A DNA stretch of 64,000 nt from Acanthococcus lagerstroemiae (GCA_031841125.1 CM063111.1:60573535-60637534), one strand, 5' to 3'. Counted from the first letter of the stretch, positions 54,001 through 64,000 are shown. Numbers and translations are program-made. Notes: generated by a model not told the origin, from the sequence alone.

Positions 54001-55890
54001 GAGGCGAAAAAGCCCCTGAAAAGATATACCTTCAGAGTTTCGTTTCGCTCGTATATGAGGTAAAACGTCGCTTTATTATGAAAAAGGGCGAAAAAGCCGC
54101 CTGCAAAGATATTATTATATACCCGCGAGAACATGATGATCAAGATCGAGAGGTCAAGGTTTACCATTTCCTATACTCTAAGACATTGTAAATAACACAG
54201 TTCGGATGGACATGAATTTTTTTAGTTGAGAAGAGTTCAGAATAACTAATAAGAAACTTACAGAGGCGAAAAAGCCGCCTGAAAAGATATACTTCAGAGT
54301 TTCGTTTTCGCTCCATAGGTGAAAAGTCGCTTTTTATGAAAGGCGAAAAAGCCGCCTGCAAAGATATTATTATATACCCGCGAGAACATGATGATCAAGA
54401 TCGAGAAGGTCACAGGTTTACCATTTCCCTATACTCTAAGACATTGTAAATAACACAGTTCGGAATGGACATGAATTTTTTTAGTTGAGGAAGAGGTTCA
54501 AGAATAACATAATAAGAAACTTACAGAGGCGAAAAAGCCGCCTGAAAAGATATACCTTCAGAGTTTCGTTTTCGCCTCCGTATATGAGGTGAAAACGTCG
54601 CTTTATATATGAAAAAGAGGCGAAAAAGCCGCCCTGCAAAGATATTATTATATACCGCGAGAACATGATGATCAAGATCGAGAAGGTCACAGGTTTACCA
54701 TTTCCCATATACTCTAAGACATTGTAAATAACACAGTTCGGAATGGACATGAATTTTTTTAGTCCTGAGAAGGTTCAAGAATAACATAATAAAAACTTAC
54801 AAGGCGAAAAAGCCGCCTGAAAAGATATACCTTCAGAGTTCGTTTTAGCCTCCGTATATGAGGTGAAAAACGTCGCTTTATATATGAAAAACAGGCAAAA
54901 TCGCCCTGCAAAGATATTATTATATACGCGCGAGAAAATGATGGATCAAAGATCGAAAGGTCACAGTTTACCATTTCCCTATACTCTAAGATTTTAAATA
55001 ACACAGTTCGGAATGGACATGAATTTTTTTAGTCTGAGAGAGGTTCAAGAATAACATAATAGAAATTACAGAAGCTGAAAAAGCTCGCATGAAAAAGATT
55101 ATACTTCAGAGTTTCGTTACGCCTCCGTTATGAGGAAAAAATCCTTTTATAGAAAAAGGCGAAAGCCGCCCTGCAAGATAAATCTTTTATATGAAAAAGA
55201 GAACGAAATAGATCGATCAAAGATCATCAGTTTTACCTTCCAATACTAAGATCATTGTAAATAACAGTTCAATTCGACATGAATTTTTTTAAGTCTGAGG
55301 AAGAGTTCAAGAATATAGCATTATTAAGAAACTACAGAGGAGAAAAAGCGCCTGAAAAAGAATATACAGCAGAAGTTCGTTTCGCCTCGTAAAGAGTAAA
55401 ACGCTTTAATGTATGAAAAAGGGCGAAAAAGCGCCTGACAAACGTATTATATATAACACAGCGAGAAAGAGATCAAGATCAGAGTCAAGTTTACCATTCT
55501 CCTATTCTTAAGACATGTAAATAACACAGTTCGATGGACATGAATTTTTAGTAGGAAAGTTCAAGAATACATAATAGAAACTATCAGAGGCGAAAAAGCG
55601 CTGTAAAAATAACTTAGAGTCGCGCTCGTATATGAGAAAACTCCTTTATAAGAAAAAGGCAAAAGCGCCTGCAAAGATATATATATACCGAGAACATGTG
55701 ATAAGACGAAAAGACGTTTACCATTCCATACTAAGATATTGTAAATAAACATTCAATGGACAAGATTTTGTCTGAGAAAGGTTCAGATACATAATAGAAC
55801 TTAGGCGAAAAAGCGCTAAAGATAACCTTAATGTTCCTAATAGTGAAACGCTAATATAAAAAGGGCGAAAAGCTCAAAGTACACTAACTG
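51010..55890. repeat. Tandem array of about 19 units of ~260-280 bp
   Basis: Each unit runs: GAGGCGAAAAAGCCGCCCTG, aaaagatataccttcagag, TTTCGTTTTCGCCTCCGTAT, ATGAGGTGAAAACGTCGCTT, TATATATGAAAAAG, a second GAGGCGAAAAAGCCGCCCTG, CAAAGATATTATTATATACC, CGCGAGAACATGATGATCAA, GATCGAGAAGGTCACAGG, TTTACCATTTCCCTATACTC, TAAGACATTGTAAATAACAC, AGTTCGGAATGGACATGAA, TCTGAGGAAGAGGTTCAAG, AATAACATAATAAGAAACTT, ACA. The gttcaag word marks units near 51268, 51776, 52033, 53171, 53448, 53708, 53971, 54496, 54772, 55305 and so on. Units at 51530-52900 and 55070-55890 are riddled with missing bases. No coding meaning is evident on the plus strand. Confidence 0.9.
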
Positions 55891-55960
55891 CAGAACATGA
55901 TCATGTTCAGATTTTAGAAACTTAGAATTCTAAGAATTGAGATTTCTTTGCATTGTCCCA

Positions 55961-56188
55961 TGAGCAAAGTCTAATAAAAATGATAAAAAGCCGTCAAAAA
56001 ATGACATACCATCATGTATACAGAAAAAATTGGAACAAAATAAACAACAGGTGTCTGAACTGAAACCTGAATATAATAACTACAGACGTGCTGAAAAGAA
56101 ATACACTGACGAATTTCATTGCCTCCATCTGCTTTCAGACAAGAAGGCGATGTTTCTTTGTAGAATTTATAAGAATTTCATGCGGTGA
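55961..56188 (+). CDS. Short coding-like segment inside the 7-kb element (possible exon)
   Basis: An open stretch reads KPSKNDIPSCIQKKLEQNKQ, then VSELKPEYNNYRRAEKKYTD and EFHCLHLLSDKKAMFLCRIY. The composition is protein-like (Lys/Glu-rich, coiled-coil-like start). It is preceded by a pyrimidine-rich stretch ending in AG (about 55960) and followed by a GTGAC donor-like site (56184). After the in-frame TGA (56186-56188) the same frame stays open to about 56290. No family recognised. It may be a captured host exon or the last trace of the element's own gene. Confidence 0.3.
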
Positions 56189-56648
56189 CGAGAGAAATAT
56201 GATGATTATGTGTGTCTGCTGCAACTCAGTGACCAACATGCGATTGCAGTATACCTGAATGAGAAGATATTGATTTCAAACAATAGGCCCCAGGAATGCA
56301 AAAGTACGCGAAGAGTCCGAACAAGCCTGCTTATCGCACACTGGAGGATGAGACGTAAACATGTGCTGCAAAAGTATTGGCAACGTTGCTGGAGGCCAAA
56401 AAGGCCAATTATGTAAAAAAGAAATACAAACGGAGGCGAAAAGTATAAACTATGTTCGGAGGTGAAAGGGACTATATACATAATGTATACACTCGGTGAT
56501 AAATTTTGAGAAATCCTTACCCCTCTCAGGTTGCTTCTTATGACATCAATGCTCTGATTCTAAAATAACAAAGTATACACTTCTAAACCCATTTTTTCTG
56601 GCGGAGGCGAGGGCGTCTGCGTTATGTATGGAGGTGAAAAGGATTCCC

Positions 56649-56712
<64 letters not shown>

Positions 56713-56820
56713 ATTCACAGGAGCAGCAAAGATATTCCCGCACTCGTGTACAGTATTTTGCTTATTTGCGCCCTTGACGTAAAATGGCAAATGTGAGTTT
56801 TGATTCTTTACCCTTCAATT

Positions 56821-57307
56821 TGTATCTAGAAAAGAGGGAACATTGATTGTGGTCACATTGTGTTCCTGGATCGCTGGATGTTTACACGATCAGGTTTGGT
56901 ATTTTCGAGCCAAAAAAAGTGTATTTAACGGTGTTTGAGAACACTGCGAAATAATCAGTGCTAAGCAAGGTGAAAATGTTGGGTTACAAAATTCCCTTTA
57001 TTTACAGTATACAGTACTATTGGAATATTTTTTATCGTGACGTAAACCGACGCAGAATTTTGTCAGCTTTCGAATGATGTATGATAGTATGGGGAAAGAT
57101 GCGTGCACAGTTGACTGGAGGCGATTATTTTTTTGAAATCCTGTCATCAGTGTGTTTGCTGCACTTTCCAATCTTCAGTAATTTTGTAAAGATACTTAAA
57201 TGGTTAGTTATAGTGAGTTAGCAGTGTAAAAATGAATGGTTAGTTATAGCAAGTTAGTGAATAGAAAAAAATAATAATAATAAGTCTGGAAGAGAATCCG
57301 GTGAATA
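56821..57307. other. No feature recognised
   Basis: AT-rich spacer between the 7-kb element and the partial hAT-like copy at 57308. Confidence 0.5.
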
Positions 57308-57615
57308 CAGGAGCGAAACTATAGGGGGTGTGGAGGGTTGAAACGACCCCCCCCCCCATAATCTGGCAGTCGGCAAATTTTGAAACTGTTTCTTTTCAAC
57401 TTTTCATTTTTTTTAAATGTACGTTCTTTTTTTCTCTCTCAATTAAAAAATACGTATTTTGATTAAAAAATAGGCAAATTTTTAATTTTTTTAAAATTTT
57501 GTCGGCAACTTTTTAGTTTTCGAAAAATACTTATCGGAAAATTTTTCCTCCCCCCTCCCTAAATTGAAAATCAAAATTTGTTTCTGAAAATGGAGTACCC
57601 TGGACTCCTGTCAGA
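57308..57615. mobile_element. Partial second copy of the 41831 hAT-like family
   Basis: CAGGAGCGAAACTATAGGGG, a C run, and ATAATCTGGCAGTCGGCAAA match 41831-42130. Similarity stops at about gagtaccctgga (57610); the right end of the family is missing. Confidence 0.65.
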
Positions 57616-57639
57616 GACTAGTCAGTCAAAAGCCGAAGG

Positions 57640-60290
57640 TTTCCAGCTGAGTATCGAACGTTGAATTTCAGTCGGCATGGCTGTCCCTTGAACAATTTTC
57701 ATTCTTATTTTTTTCTCCCTAAATTTTCAAACTGTATATTAGAAGAAACTGACAACATAGTGTGCTACTTTAAATGGATGAAGGAATCATAAGGTAACTT
57801 TGAAGTCTCATCTTCACCGGTGGGAGTCCGTATGGCCATCTTTGAAAATTGTCCCTCGATTTTTTGTCCATCGGCATGACTCTTTTTCAACCGATTACAA
57901 AATAGTAGGAGTTTCAATATTTTTTCGTCGCAATTGATGGTCAAATTGTATATTCTTATCAGAGCAATACGGGGACGCGTATCATGGAGGCGTTGGAGTT
58001 GGCGCGGGTACCTGGTTACCTCATGCGCATCATCAGGAGCTACTTCTCCGGTCGCCGGATAGAGATGGAGTCGGCGGCCGGACCAATCACACGGGAGATG
58101 ACCTGCGGCGTTCCTCAGGGATCAGTACTCGGACCTACCCTGTGGAACGTCGCCTTCAACGGGATGCTGAGGCTGGCACTACCACCAGGCGTAAAGTTGG
58201 TCTGTTACGCCGACGACACGCTGGTGGTGTGCCAGGCGGAGACAACAGCAGAGGTCACGCGACGAGTGAACTAGGCGTTAGAGATGCTGACCCACTGGAT
58301 CGAGTCGGCGGGGCTGTGCTTAGCGGTTCAGAAGACAGAAGCGGTTTTGTTCACGACGCAACGCAAGTACAGCTCACCCACCTTTGTCCTGAAAGGTGTG
58401 GAGATTGGGCTCTGTACAGCCCTGAAGTACCTGGGGCTGTGGTTCGACGGGAAGTTGCATTTCCGAGAGCACTTCCGACGGGCAGCTGAGAAGGCGGATC
58501 GAGTAGCCGGCCAGCTGTCTCGTCTGATGTCGAACCTCGGGGGGCCGAGAGAGCAGCGACGTAGGATGTACGTCAACGTCATCATGTCGGTCCTCCTATA
58601 CGGGGCGCCAGTATTCGCCGACGCCATCAATATACCATACAGGAGAGCGGAGATGGAGAAAATCCAGCGAAAAGCCGCGATGAGGTGTGTCAGTGCGTAC
58701 CGCACTGTTTCTTCGGATGCAGTAGGCGTGTTAGCGCGTATACCGCCGATCGAACTCAAGGTCGGCGAAATTGCGGCGGTATACGGTGCGAAAAAGAAAG
58801 CGAAGACGAAACGGGAGGCACTTCGGGTCAAGCGAGTCATCCAGCAGGACACGCTTCGGAAGTGGAAGGACGCGCTCGCCCATTCGACCAAGGGCGAGTG
58901 GACCCGAGCGCTGATACGCGACCTCGACGGATGGGTAGGAAGAACGCACGGAGCACTTAACTTCCACCTTACCCAAGTATTGAGCGGCCACGGGTGTTTC
59001 GGCACGTACCTGTATCGGATGTCGATAGCGCCGAGCCCCGTGTGCGCGCATTGCGATCGAGGGGCGGAGGACACACCTTGGCACACCCTGTTCGAGTGTG
59101 AGGCCTGGGAGCAGGAGAGGCGCGGGACGGCCACAACAGCGATCGATCCCGGCGGCGACAATGAAGAGGAGGACGACGACGTCGGCGTGATCAGCCGTCT
59201 CGCGCCGGACACCCTGGTTCCGGAGATGATGAAGAACGGAAGCAGTTGGAACCGGGTGTCGGCCTTTGTCTCGACCATCATGAAGAAGAAGATGGAGACG
59301 GAGTGGTCGAGACAGAGGGCCGGCGATTCACCAAGCTCGGCCCACACCATCGAACAGGGGGAGAACTCTGTACCATCCTAGAGAAGAGCTGCTGCAGCTG
59401 CACTGCGGATCTACCGGCAGGGCTCACCCGTCGTCACCACCTGCCTGCGTCGACACACGGACTAAGACAAGGAGGTGAGAGGTGAGTGAAGAGAGGCAGC
59501 GCGTCCGGCCGTGGGGGACCTGAAATTTCCAGGCGAGCGCTCTGGGAGTGCGGATCTCGGTCAGTAGGGAACCCCATGGTGGCCCTGGTAGGACGCGCGC
59601 ACCGTTCCGGCACGTAGAAATGAGGGCTCGGGCCCGGCCCCAAGGCGTCCCTCTGGTCACTGACGCGATGCTCGAAAGGGTAGTTCCTGCGGCCGGGGGT
59701 GCGGTGTCACAGGGGCCACTTTGGCATGCGTGCATCGCCATACATCCCACCACACCAATACGGGGTGCGTATCAAATCTCAGTTTTTTCGTGATGAGACT
59801 CGTGCATTCGCGTATTATTGTCTAAAATTAAGAATCAAAAAAAAAAAAGTGTCTTTCAGTATGGTCATCTTTATGCAACAACAGACGTTCATCAGCCAAA
59901 AATAATTATATCTAATTAATTGGTTACAGTGCCTTTATCAACTCTCCATATAATTTTTTGTTTTGAAATCTACTAATCGACGGCAGAACACCTTTTGTTC
60001 GCTATTGTCTTTCGGCACGGACTTTTTAATGTGTCCTTCGGCATGGCATTCATCATTTTGATTGCCATGCCAAAATACAGAATCCCCTCACTGTCTGCCC
60101 AATATTACCACTATGTTATACAGAACACCTCTTATACAACTCCCATCAACAAAAGTATTTATCCCCTACTTTCATGCATTCCGATGGCCGATTCAGAATC
60201 TAAAAATGGGTGCGCCCTGCCAGGGAGGGGGTCATCTCATGCACCCTGGAACAGTTCCAAAGTTGAAAAACCATTCGTCAAAAATATCAT
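57640..60290. repeat. Unclassified repeat family X, copy 2, interrupted by a LINE
   Basis: 57640-57964 plus 59775-60290 align in order with 26486-27270, including TCGGCATGG at 57672 and 60038. The R1-type LINE sits between gagCAATACGG and the continuation tcaaatctcagt. Confidence 0.75.
57985..59755 (+). pseudogene. R1-type LINE, 5'-truncated: reverse transcriptase to 3' UTR
   Basis: One frame runs from the junction to the stop at 59379-59381, broken only by an in-frame TAG at 58272-58274. It holds the RT palm (VPQGSVLGPTLWNVAFNG; active site CYADDTLVV near 58205), the thumb (ALKYLGLWFDGKLHFREHF), VNVIMSVLLYGAPVF and RKAAMRCVSAYRTVSSDAV. The C-terminal block is LSGHGCFGTYLYRM with the knuckle CAHCDRGAEDTPWHTLFEC (C-x2-C-x9-H-x4-C). 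This is typical of R1/TRAS-like LINEs. A GC-rich 3' UTR of about 370 bp follows. Target duplications CAATACGGGGACGCGTATCA (57965-57984) and CAATACGGGGTGCGTATCA (59756-59774) flank it. Its GC-rich composition differs sharply from the surroundings, and low decay suggests a recent insertion. Confidence 0.92.
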
Positions 60291-61674
60291 TTTATGATTC
60301 TCTATTCTATTCTTAAAGGAACCACACCATGGCACACTCGTGACGGCGCATTGTATTAGCGAATGTTCGAAAACCGAAGATTCTGGCTTGATGAATTTCA
60401 ATTACTATTTCACAGAACTAAATCGGCGTTTTCTGTTTTTCATGAGCTATATGCACGATATAATGTACGTCTGCGATACATAATTGATGAAAGTTAATAA
60501 GTTAATTTTCTGTGTTCGAGGTACAACGCCGAACCCTGGGACAAAAAAGGTAGTCAATTCAAAATGCATTCCTGTCCTTCGCATTTTGGACTAGTTGTGA
60601 CTTAGACTATAGCTATGTACCAGCTGCGTTTCGACTGTTTCTACTGAACGACTCCAAACTTCATTTGAAAATTCAATTTCAATGGAATGTGTCTCGTGGT
60701 ACAACACTCTTCCCTATACAAATGCTGTTGGGTCATTCTACCAAAACCTTGATAATTCATGGTTTGTTTGTGTTTTTTTTTTTACGTTGAAGAAATTTCT
60801 GTAGGTAAAATCTTTTATTTTCAGCACTTTTCTTAAATTAAGCGGCAACCCATTCAGAAGTCGCAAAAAGTCATATGCACACGCCAATCGACTGATAAAA
60901 ATACTTAAGGTTGGCTATTCTACATCCAAAAATATTTGCTCTGTGTCTGTTTTCTGATTGGTTCAAATTTGACCACGGTGAAAGAAAAAAAAGCAAGGGA
61001 CACGTTTTCAAATATGGCTGCACTGATTCTGATCGAGTCTGAAACAGGTACTGCATTGCCAACTTGTTCACTGTACTCACAAAAACTATACACGCGCATC
61101 AGTTTATCCAAACATGCAGCGATAATATTTTTAAAATAAATTTTGTAGTCCAGTCCACGGTAAGTGACAGCCACGATGAAGGAATTTTTGAGCATTTAAA
61201 TGGAATTTCCACAATAGGGGTGGGAGGCATGATATTTCAAATTACTAAAAACGATACAATAAGCTCTGAACCTATACAGTAATATAAGACCCTACTGTTT
61301 ATATATTGCCAGATATCTAGCTGGGACAAAAGTAACAAGGTTTTAATAGAATGACCCATAGCAATGTGATGCGAGGCACTACAAGAGATGACGTGCATTG
61401 CTTCTTACGTAAAATTTCACGAGGAACATATTTTCAAAGAACTATTTTTGGCATAGGACCCATAGTTCTTGAGAAAAATAAATTGGGAGCTGAGACTTTC
61501 TCTCAGCCAACCTAACATGAATGACGTGCAATGTCTAAAATTCAAGAGAGGAGCTACCTGAACATGGGCGCCAAAGGATTCCTTTATTCACGAAGTGCAG
61601 GGTTCTGGTCATTATCAACCGGACTGTAGATGATAACAAACAAAGGAGCTCATATATATTTAGTATCAAAAACA
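60291..61674. other. No gene recognised
   Basis: AT-rich sequence. Short open frames on both strands have no domain and no matched splice sites. Confidence 0.45.
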
Positions 61675-61946
61675 TTTATTACAAATTGACAAATATCACA
61701 TCACTTAGGAAATAGTAGGTCTGCCCGAAGGATATCTATACAGTAGAAAATCGACAGAATACTGCGTACAATTTCCGAAAGACTTCACTAATACAAATGT
61801 TACTATGTAAGTGAAGAGTGAACAAATTTACTTTCTGGCCCTTGGGTGGGACATTATCTCACACGCACGTCGGAGTATTCTGTTTCGAAAAATCGGCATT
61901 GGATTGAATTTTTAACCGTCACTGTCGTATGCACCAGTGAGATAAT
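61655..61946 (-). CDS. Possible 3'-terminal exon and 3' UTR of a minus-strand gene
   Basis: A good acceptor (gtttgttcgcag after a T-rich stretch) is followed at 61946 by two bases and YLTGAYDSDG, then TAA (61912-61914). An AATAAA signal lies about 235 bases further (61675-61680 on the plus strand as TTTATT). A short acidic C-terminus plus a compact 3' UTR fits a real last exon. Another frame through the same acceptor is open for about 30 codons, so the reading is not certain. No upstream exon was recognised in 61947-64000, and no family is proposed. Confidence 0.35.
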
Positions 61947-62079
61947 CTGCGAACAAACAATATTTTTTTACATTAGTAGTTACTCGAACTGAGAAAATGC
62001 CACCGCCTATAAGGAGGAGAATGAATAGGAGGACAGACGTTGAAGACCGCAGAAATGAGAAGCACAAGCCTACCTACAC
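61947..62079. other. Spacer, no feature recognised
   Basis: Short AT-rich stretch upstream of the possible last exon; a small open frame from 61997 runs into the adjacent transposon and is not treated as coding. Confidence 0.4.
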
Positions 62080-62087
62080 CAAAGCAT

Positions 62088-62381
62088 CCGGGACGTACCG
62101 AAGAGTTTTTCCGGAGGGGGGAAGGGGGAAAATTGTGAAAGTACCAATTGACTTAACTCAGAAATCCCAAGTATTAAAGCAAAAAAAGAAACCTTTTAAC
62201 CTGTTGGATTTTTCCAACTGACTCAACTCAATTCCCAAGTATCAAAGCAAAAAAAAAAACACTTTTAACTTGTTGGATTTTCCCAACTCGCCCGACTGAT
62301 ATGGTAAATTTTCCCAATTGCTAAGTGACAAATTCCTACAGGGGGTAAGTTGCCCCCTGCCCCTCTATCGGTACGTCCCTG
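62088..62381. mobile_element. 294-bp hAT-like element with 8-bp target duplication
   Basis: Ends CCGGGACGTACCGAAGAG and TATCGGTACGTCCCTG; flanked by CAAAGCAT on both sides (62080-62087 and 62382-62389). An internal 70-bp stretch (aactcaa...cccaagtatcaaagc) is present twice. Same family as 42848-43069 and 28390-28640. Confidence 0.88.
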
Positions 62382-62389
62382 CAAAGCAT

Positions 62390-63764
62390 CCTCTCAGTCG
62401 AGCTAAGCAGAGAGGTACCGCAGCGCAAGAGTTTACTGGAGCACTGGAGGAATAGGTAAAAGTCCCAACTCTTCACTCTGGCAGCAGCAGAAATTTCAAA
62501 AACTTAATTGAAGAGCAACATTACGGCTTTCTCAATTACATTCTGTAGGAAAGGGAAGCTCACGTGCATATTTTTCAATTTGTCGTCTAATCATTGACGT
62601 GTCTCGTCTCCCCCCCCCCTCCAATGAAGATCCAGTCACTTTTAACGCCAAAATATTTTGTCCAACTGCAGCCATGTTCTGCCCCGCTCCTTCTCCTCGT
62701 GTATACGTCATTGCAGCTGTATTATCTGATGACTTAAAGCAGCTTAAAACCAATGTTGCGTTGAAAACCTGACTGTCAGGATCCCGAATCCTCATGAAAC
62801 CAGTGTTGCCAATTTTACGAGCATGGAGGGCTGCCGTTGACAGTGCGCATTTCGGTAGGCCTACGAGCTTAGATAAGAAAGAGGGATGCTGTAAAACAAA
62901 AAGCTATCACACGCCAAAATATCGAGTGACAAAGTATGCTTGCTCAACATAGGCATGCCTCATCTCGCTTACTCGTATTTGTAAGCCGCTCACTCTGTGA
63001 TTTGATTTTTTGGGCTTTGTTGCTTTTTGCTTAATAGTGTCCCGTAATGCACTCGACGCACATGTGGAAGTGCATTGAGGTACCGCCTAGGGTACCGGAA
63101 GATAGACAAAACTAGGTACTTAGTAGTGAAACCCGCGGGCGGAATGACCAGCAACAAAAATATTACTACGAAATAATTTCAATAGTTTGAAATAACAATT
63201 TGATGTAAACCAGCTCGGGGTATTTATTTTTCACGAAGAGTCATAAAAGCCGCCAACGCCATCCGGATGTTGGTCGATTCTCGATGATATTCGTGACCCA
63301 GCGATTTCAGCTAAAATGAAGGAAACTCCACGAAACGCCTCTGAAATTCAACGACGGCTATAACTTGGAACTTCCGACCATTTTAGCATTAGAATTAAAA
63401 AATAACAAAATGAACTCAACGCTCGTAGACTGGAATACCAAAATGCTGCAATCGAAAAAGGCGGTTCTTGCAGCTAGTCACACGAGTGAAAAAGGCGTAT
63501 TGCACGTGTCTAATTATTTGTCGAAATAACATGCGCATAAAGAAGAGATCTTGAGCTCCTTAAATGTTTTATAAAAATTACAAAGTGGGTAATGTACTAA
63601 TGTACGAGTATACCCTATAAAAATGTCTTTGAGCTCCATTACGGTGCTTTGGAGAAATAAGAACCCAAGTAACCCCCCCCCCCCCCCAAAAAAAGAAATT
63701 GACTCGCAGTTTTGCTAAACGTTCACAAAAAGTGATTTCTCGTCTTAGATTTCCATTGGTGGAA
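62390..63764. other. No gene recognised
   Basis: Mixed sequence with C runs near 62611 and 63674-63687. An open frame on the minus strand at 62532-62795 has no recognised domain and looks repeat-derived. Confidence 0.45.
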
Positions 63765-63963
63765 CGCATGACGCAAATTGGCTCCGCAGACACCATATTC
63801 CTGGCCCAGGGAACTAACATTTCGAACATGGCATCAGTAACCACAGGGACGTCTTGAGACTGGCCCAGACCGCTGTATTGCCAGGGCCACTATGGGACAC
63901 CCTACTGACCGAAGCAACGCTCACCCAGCATTAACCTGGAATTCTGGTGCACCACAGCCGGAT
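63765..63963 (-). pseudogene. R1-type LINE 3' UTR fragment, copy 3
   Basis: Reverse-complemented, it matches the 3' UTR of the LINE at 57985: CTTCGGTCAGTAGGG, CATAGTGGCCCTGG, GACGTCCCTGTGGTTACTGA and GTTAGTTCCCTGGGCCAGG against GGCGTCCCTCTGGTCACTGA and GTAGTTCCTGCGGCCGGG. More diverged than copies 1 and 2. Only the non-coding end is present. Confidence 0.7.
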
Positions 63964-64000
63964 CCCCCAAAACTGAAAAGTAATACGAGTGAATACATTT

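Larger units (their letters stand above)
49866..56820. mobile_element. 7-kb element with ~110-bp terminal inverted repeats and internal decamer array
   Basis: The left end (49866-49977: AATTGAAGAGTAAAGAATCA, CATTTGCCATTTTACGTCAA, GCAAAATACTGTACACGGG) is repeated in reverse at 56710-56820 (TTGACGTAAAATGGCAAATG, TGATTCTTTACCCTTCAATT). Just inside each end lies a TA microsatellite (49978-50011 and about 56650-56709). Next to it is a GCAGG...GAGG(C/T)GAAAA block in mirror orientation. The interior consists of scattered GAGGYGAAAA motifs, a long tandem array (about 51010-55890) and a short coding-like stretch. No transposase is recognised, no exact target duplication found. Superfamily unknown. 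Confidence 0.8.

Noticed and set aside
51010..55890. CRISPR-like or protein-coding reading of the tandem array
   Set aside because: Units are about 270 bp direct repeats without unique spacers, in a eukaryotic setting. Minus-strand open frames of 60-90 codons restart in each unit, do not join in frame, and follow the repeat sequence.
58328..59350. Long minus-strand open frame (340 codons)
   Set aside because: It is the antisense shadow of the R1-type LINE, a result of its GC-rich codon use. It has no domain of its own, while the plus strand holds RT and zinc-knuckle motifs.

Overview
The window is eukaryotic, from an arthropod genome that is most likely insect. The evidence is AT-rich sequence, split genes with GT/AG introns, a CYP4-type P450 C-terminus, and several families of dying non-LTR retrotransposons and small inverted-repeat transposons. 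A hemipteran is my best guess, but the sequence does not prove it. Nothing looks prokaryotic. Most long open frames are either transposon fragments or accidental. The real host genes are made of short exons and have to be read through splice sites.

Host genes. (1) 969-1152, plus strand: the last exon of a CYP4-like cytochrome P450; the rest lies upstream or is lost. (2) A tandem cluster of three related minus-strand genes for small four-helix membrane proteins with a Cys-rich CCC(G/C)CSLR start, resembling the LAPTM4/5 type: gene A (3310-25277, 138 aa), gene C (about 30004-33057, probably damaged) and gene B (40588-46964, 144 aa). A and B share five exons with identical junction phases. They also share alignable introns and flanks, so they arose by a segmental duplication (about 2571-25350 against 39850-47043). 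Gene A then gained about 9.5 kb in intron 4 and about 6.3 kb in intron 1. (3) 61912-61946, minus strand: a possible 3'-terminal exon with a poly(A) signal.

Mobile DNA. Left part: a jockey-type gag remnant (1.35-2.56 kb), a 1.6-kb palindrome with a tRNA-like core (4.49-6.10 kb), four-block interleaved inverted repeats in the order A-B-A'-B' (7.11-9.98 kb), and T-rich tandem repeats with hAT-like ends (10.9-11.95 kb). Middle: RTE-type LINE fragments (19.4-22.4 and 36.1-37.8 kb) and many short hAT-like elements, several with exact 8-bp target duplications. Right part: a decayed KRBA2/Ginger-type integrase transposon (47.6-49.3 kb) and a 7-kb element with long terminal inverted repeats (49.87-56.82 kb). 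That 7-kb element is filled by about 19 copies of a roughly 270-bp unit built on the decamer GAGGYGAAAA. Further right is an R1-type LINE (57.99-59.76 kb) inserted with a 19-20 bp target duplication into an older unclassified repeat. Two more 3' ends of the same LINE family lie at 34.6-36.0 and 63.8-64.0 kb.

The most unusual structures are the 7-kb TIR element with its decamer array, the A-B-A'-B' block, and the three-gene membrane-protein cluster with one decaying member. The intron comparison between genes A and B gives built-in empty sites for dating insertions.
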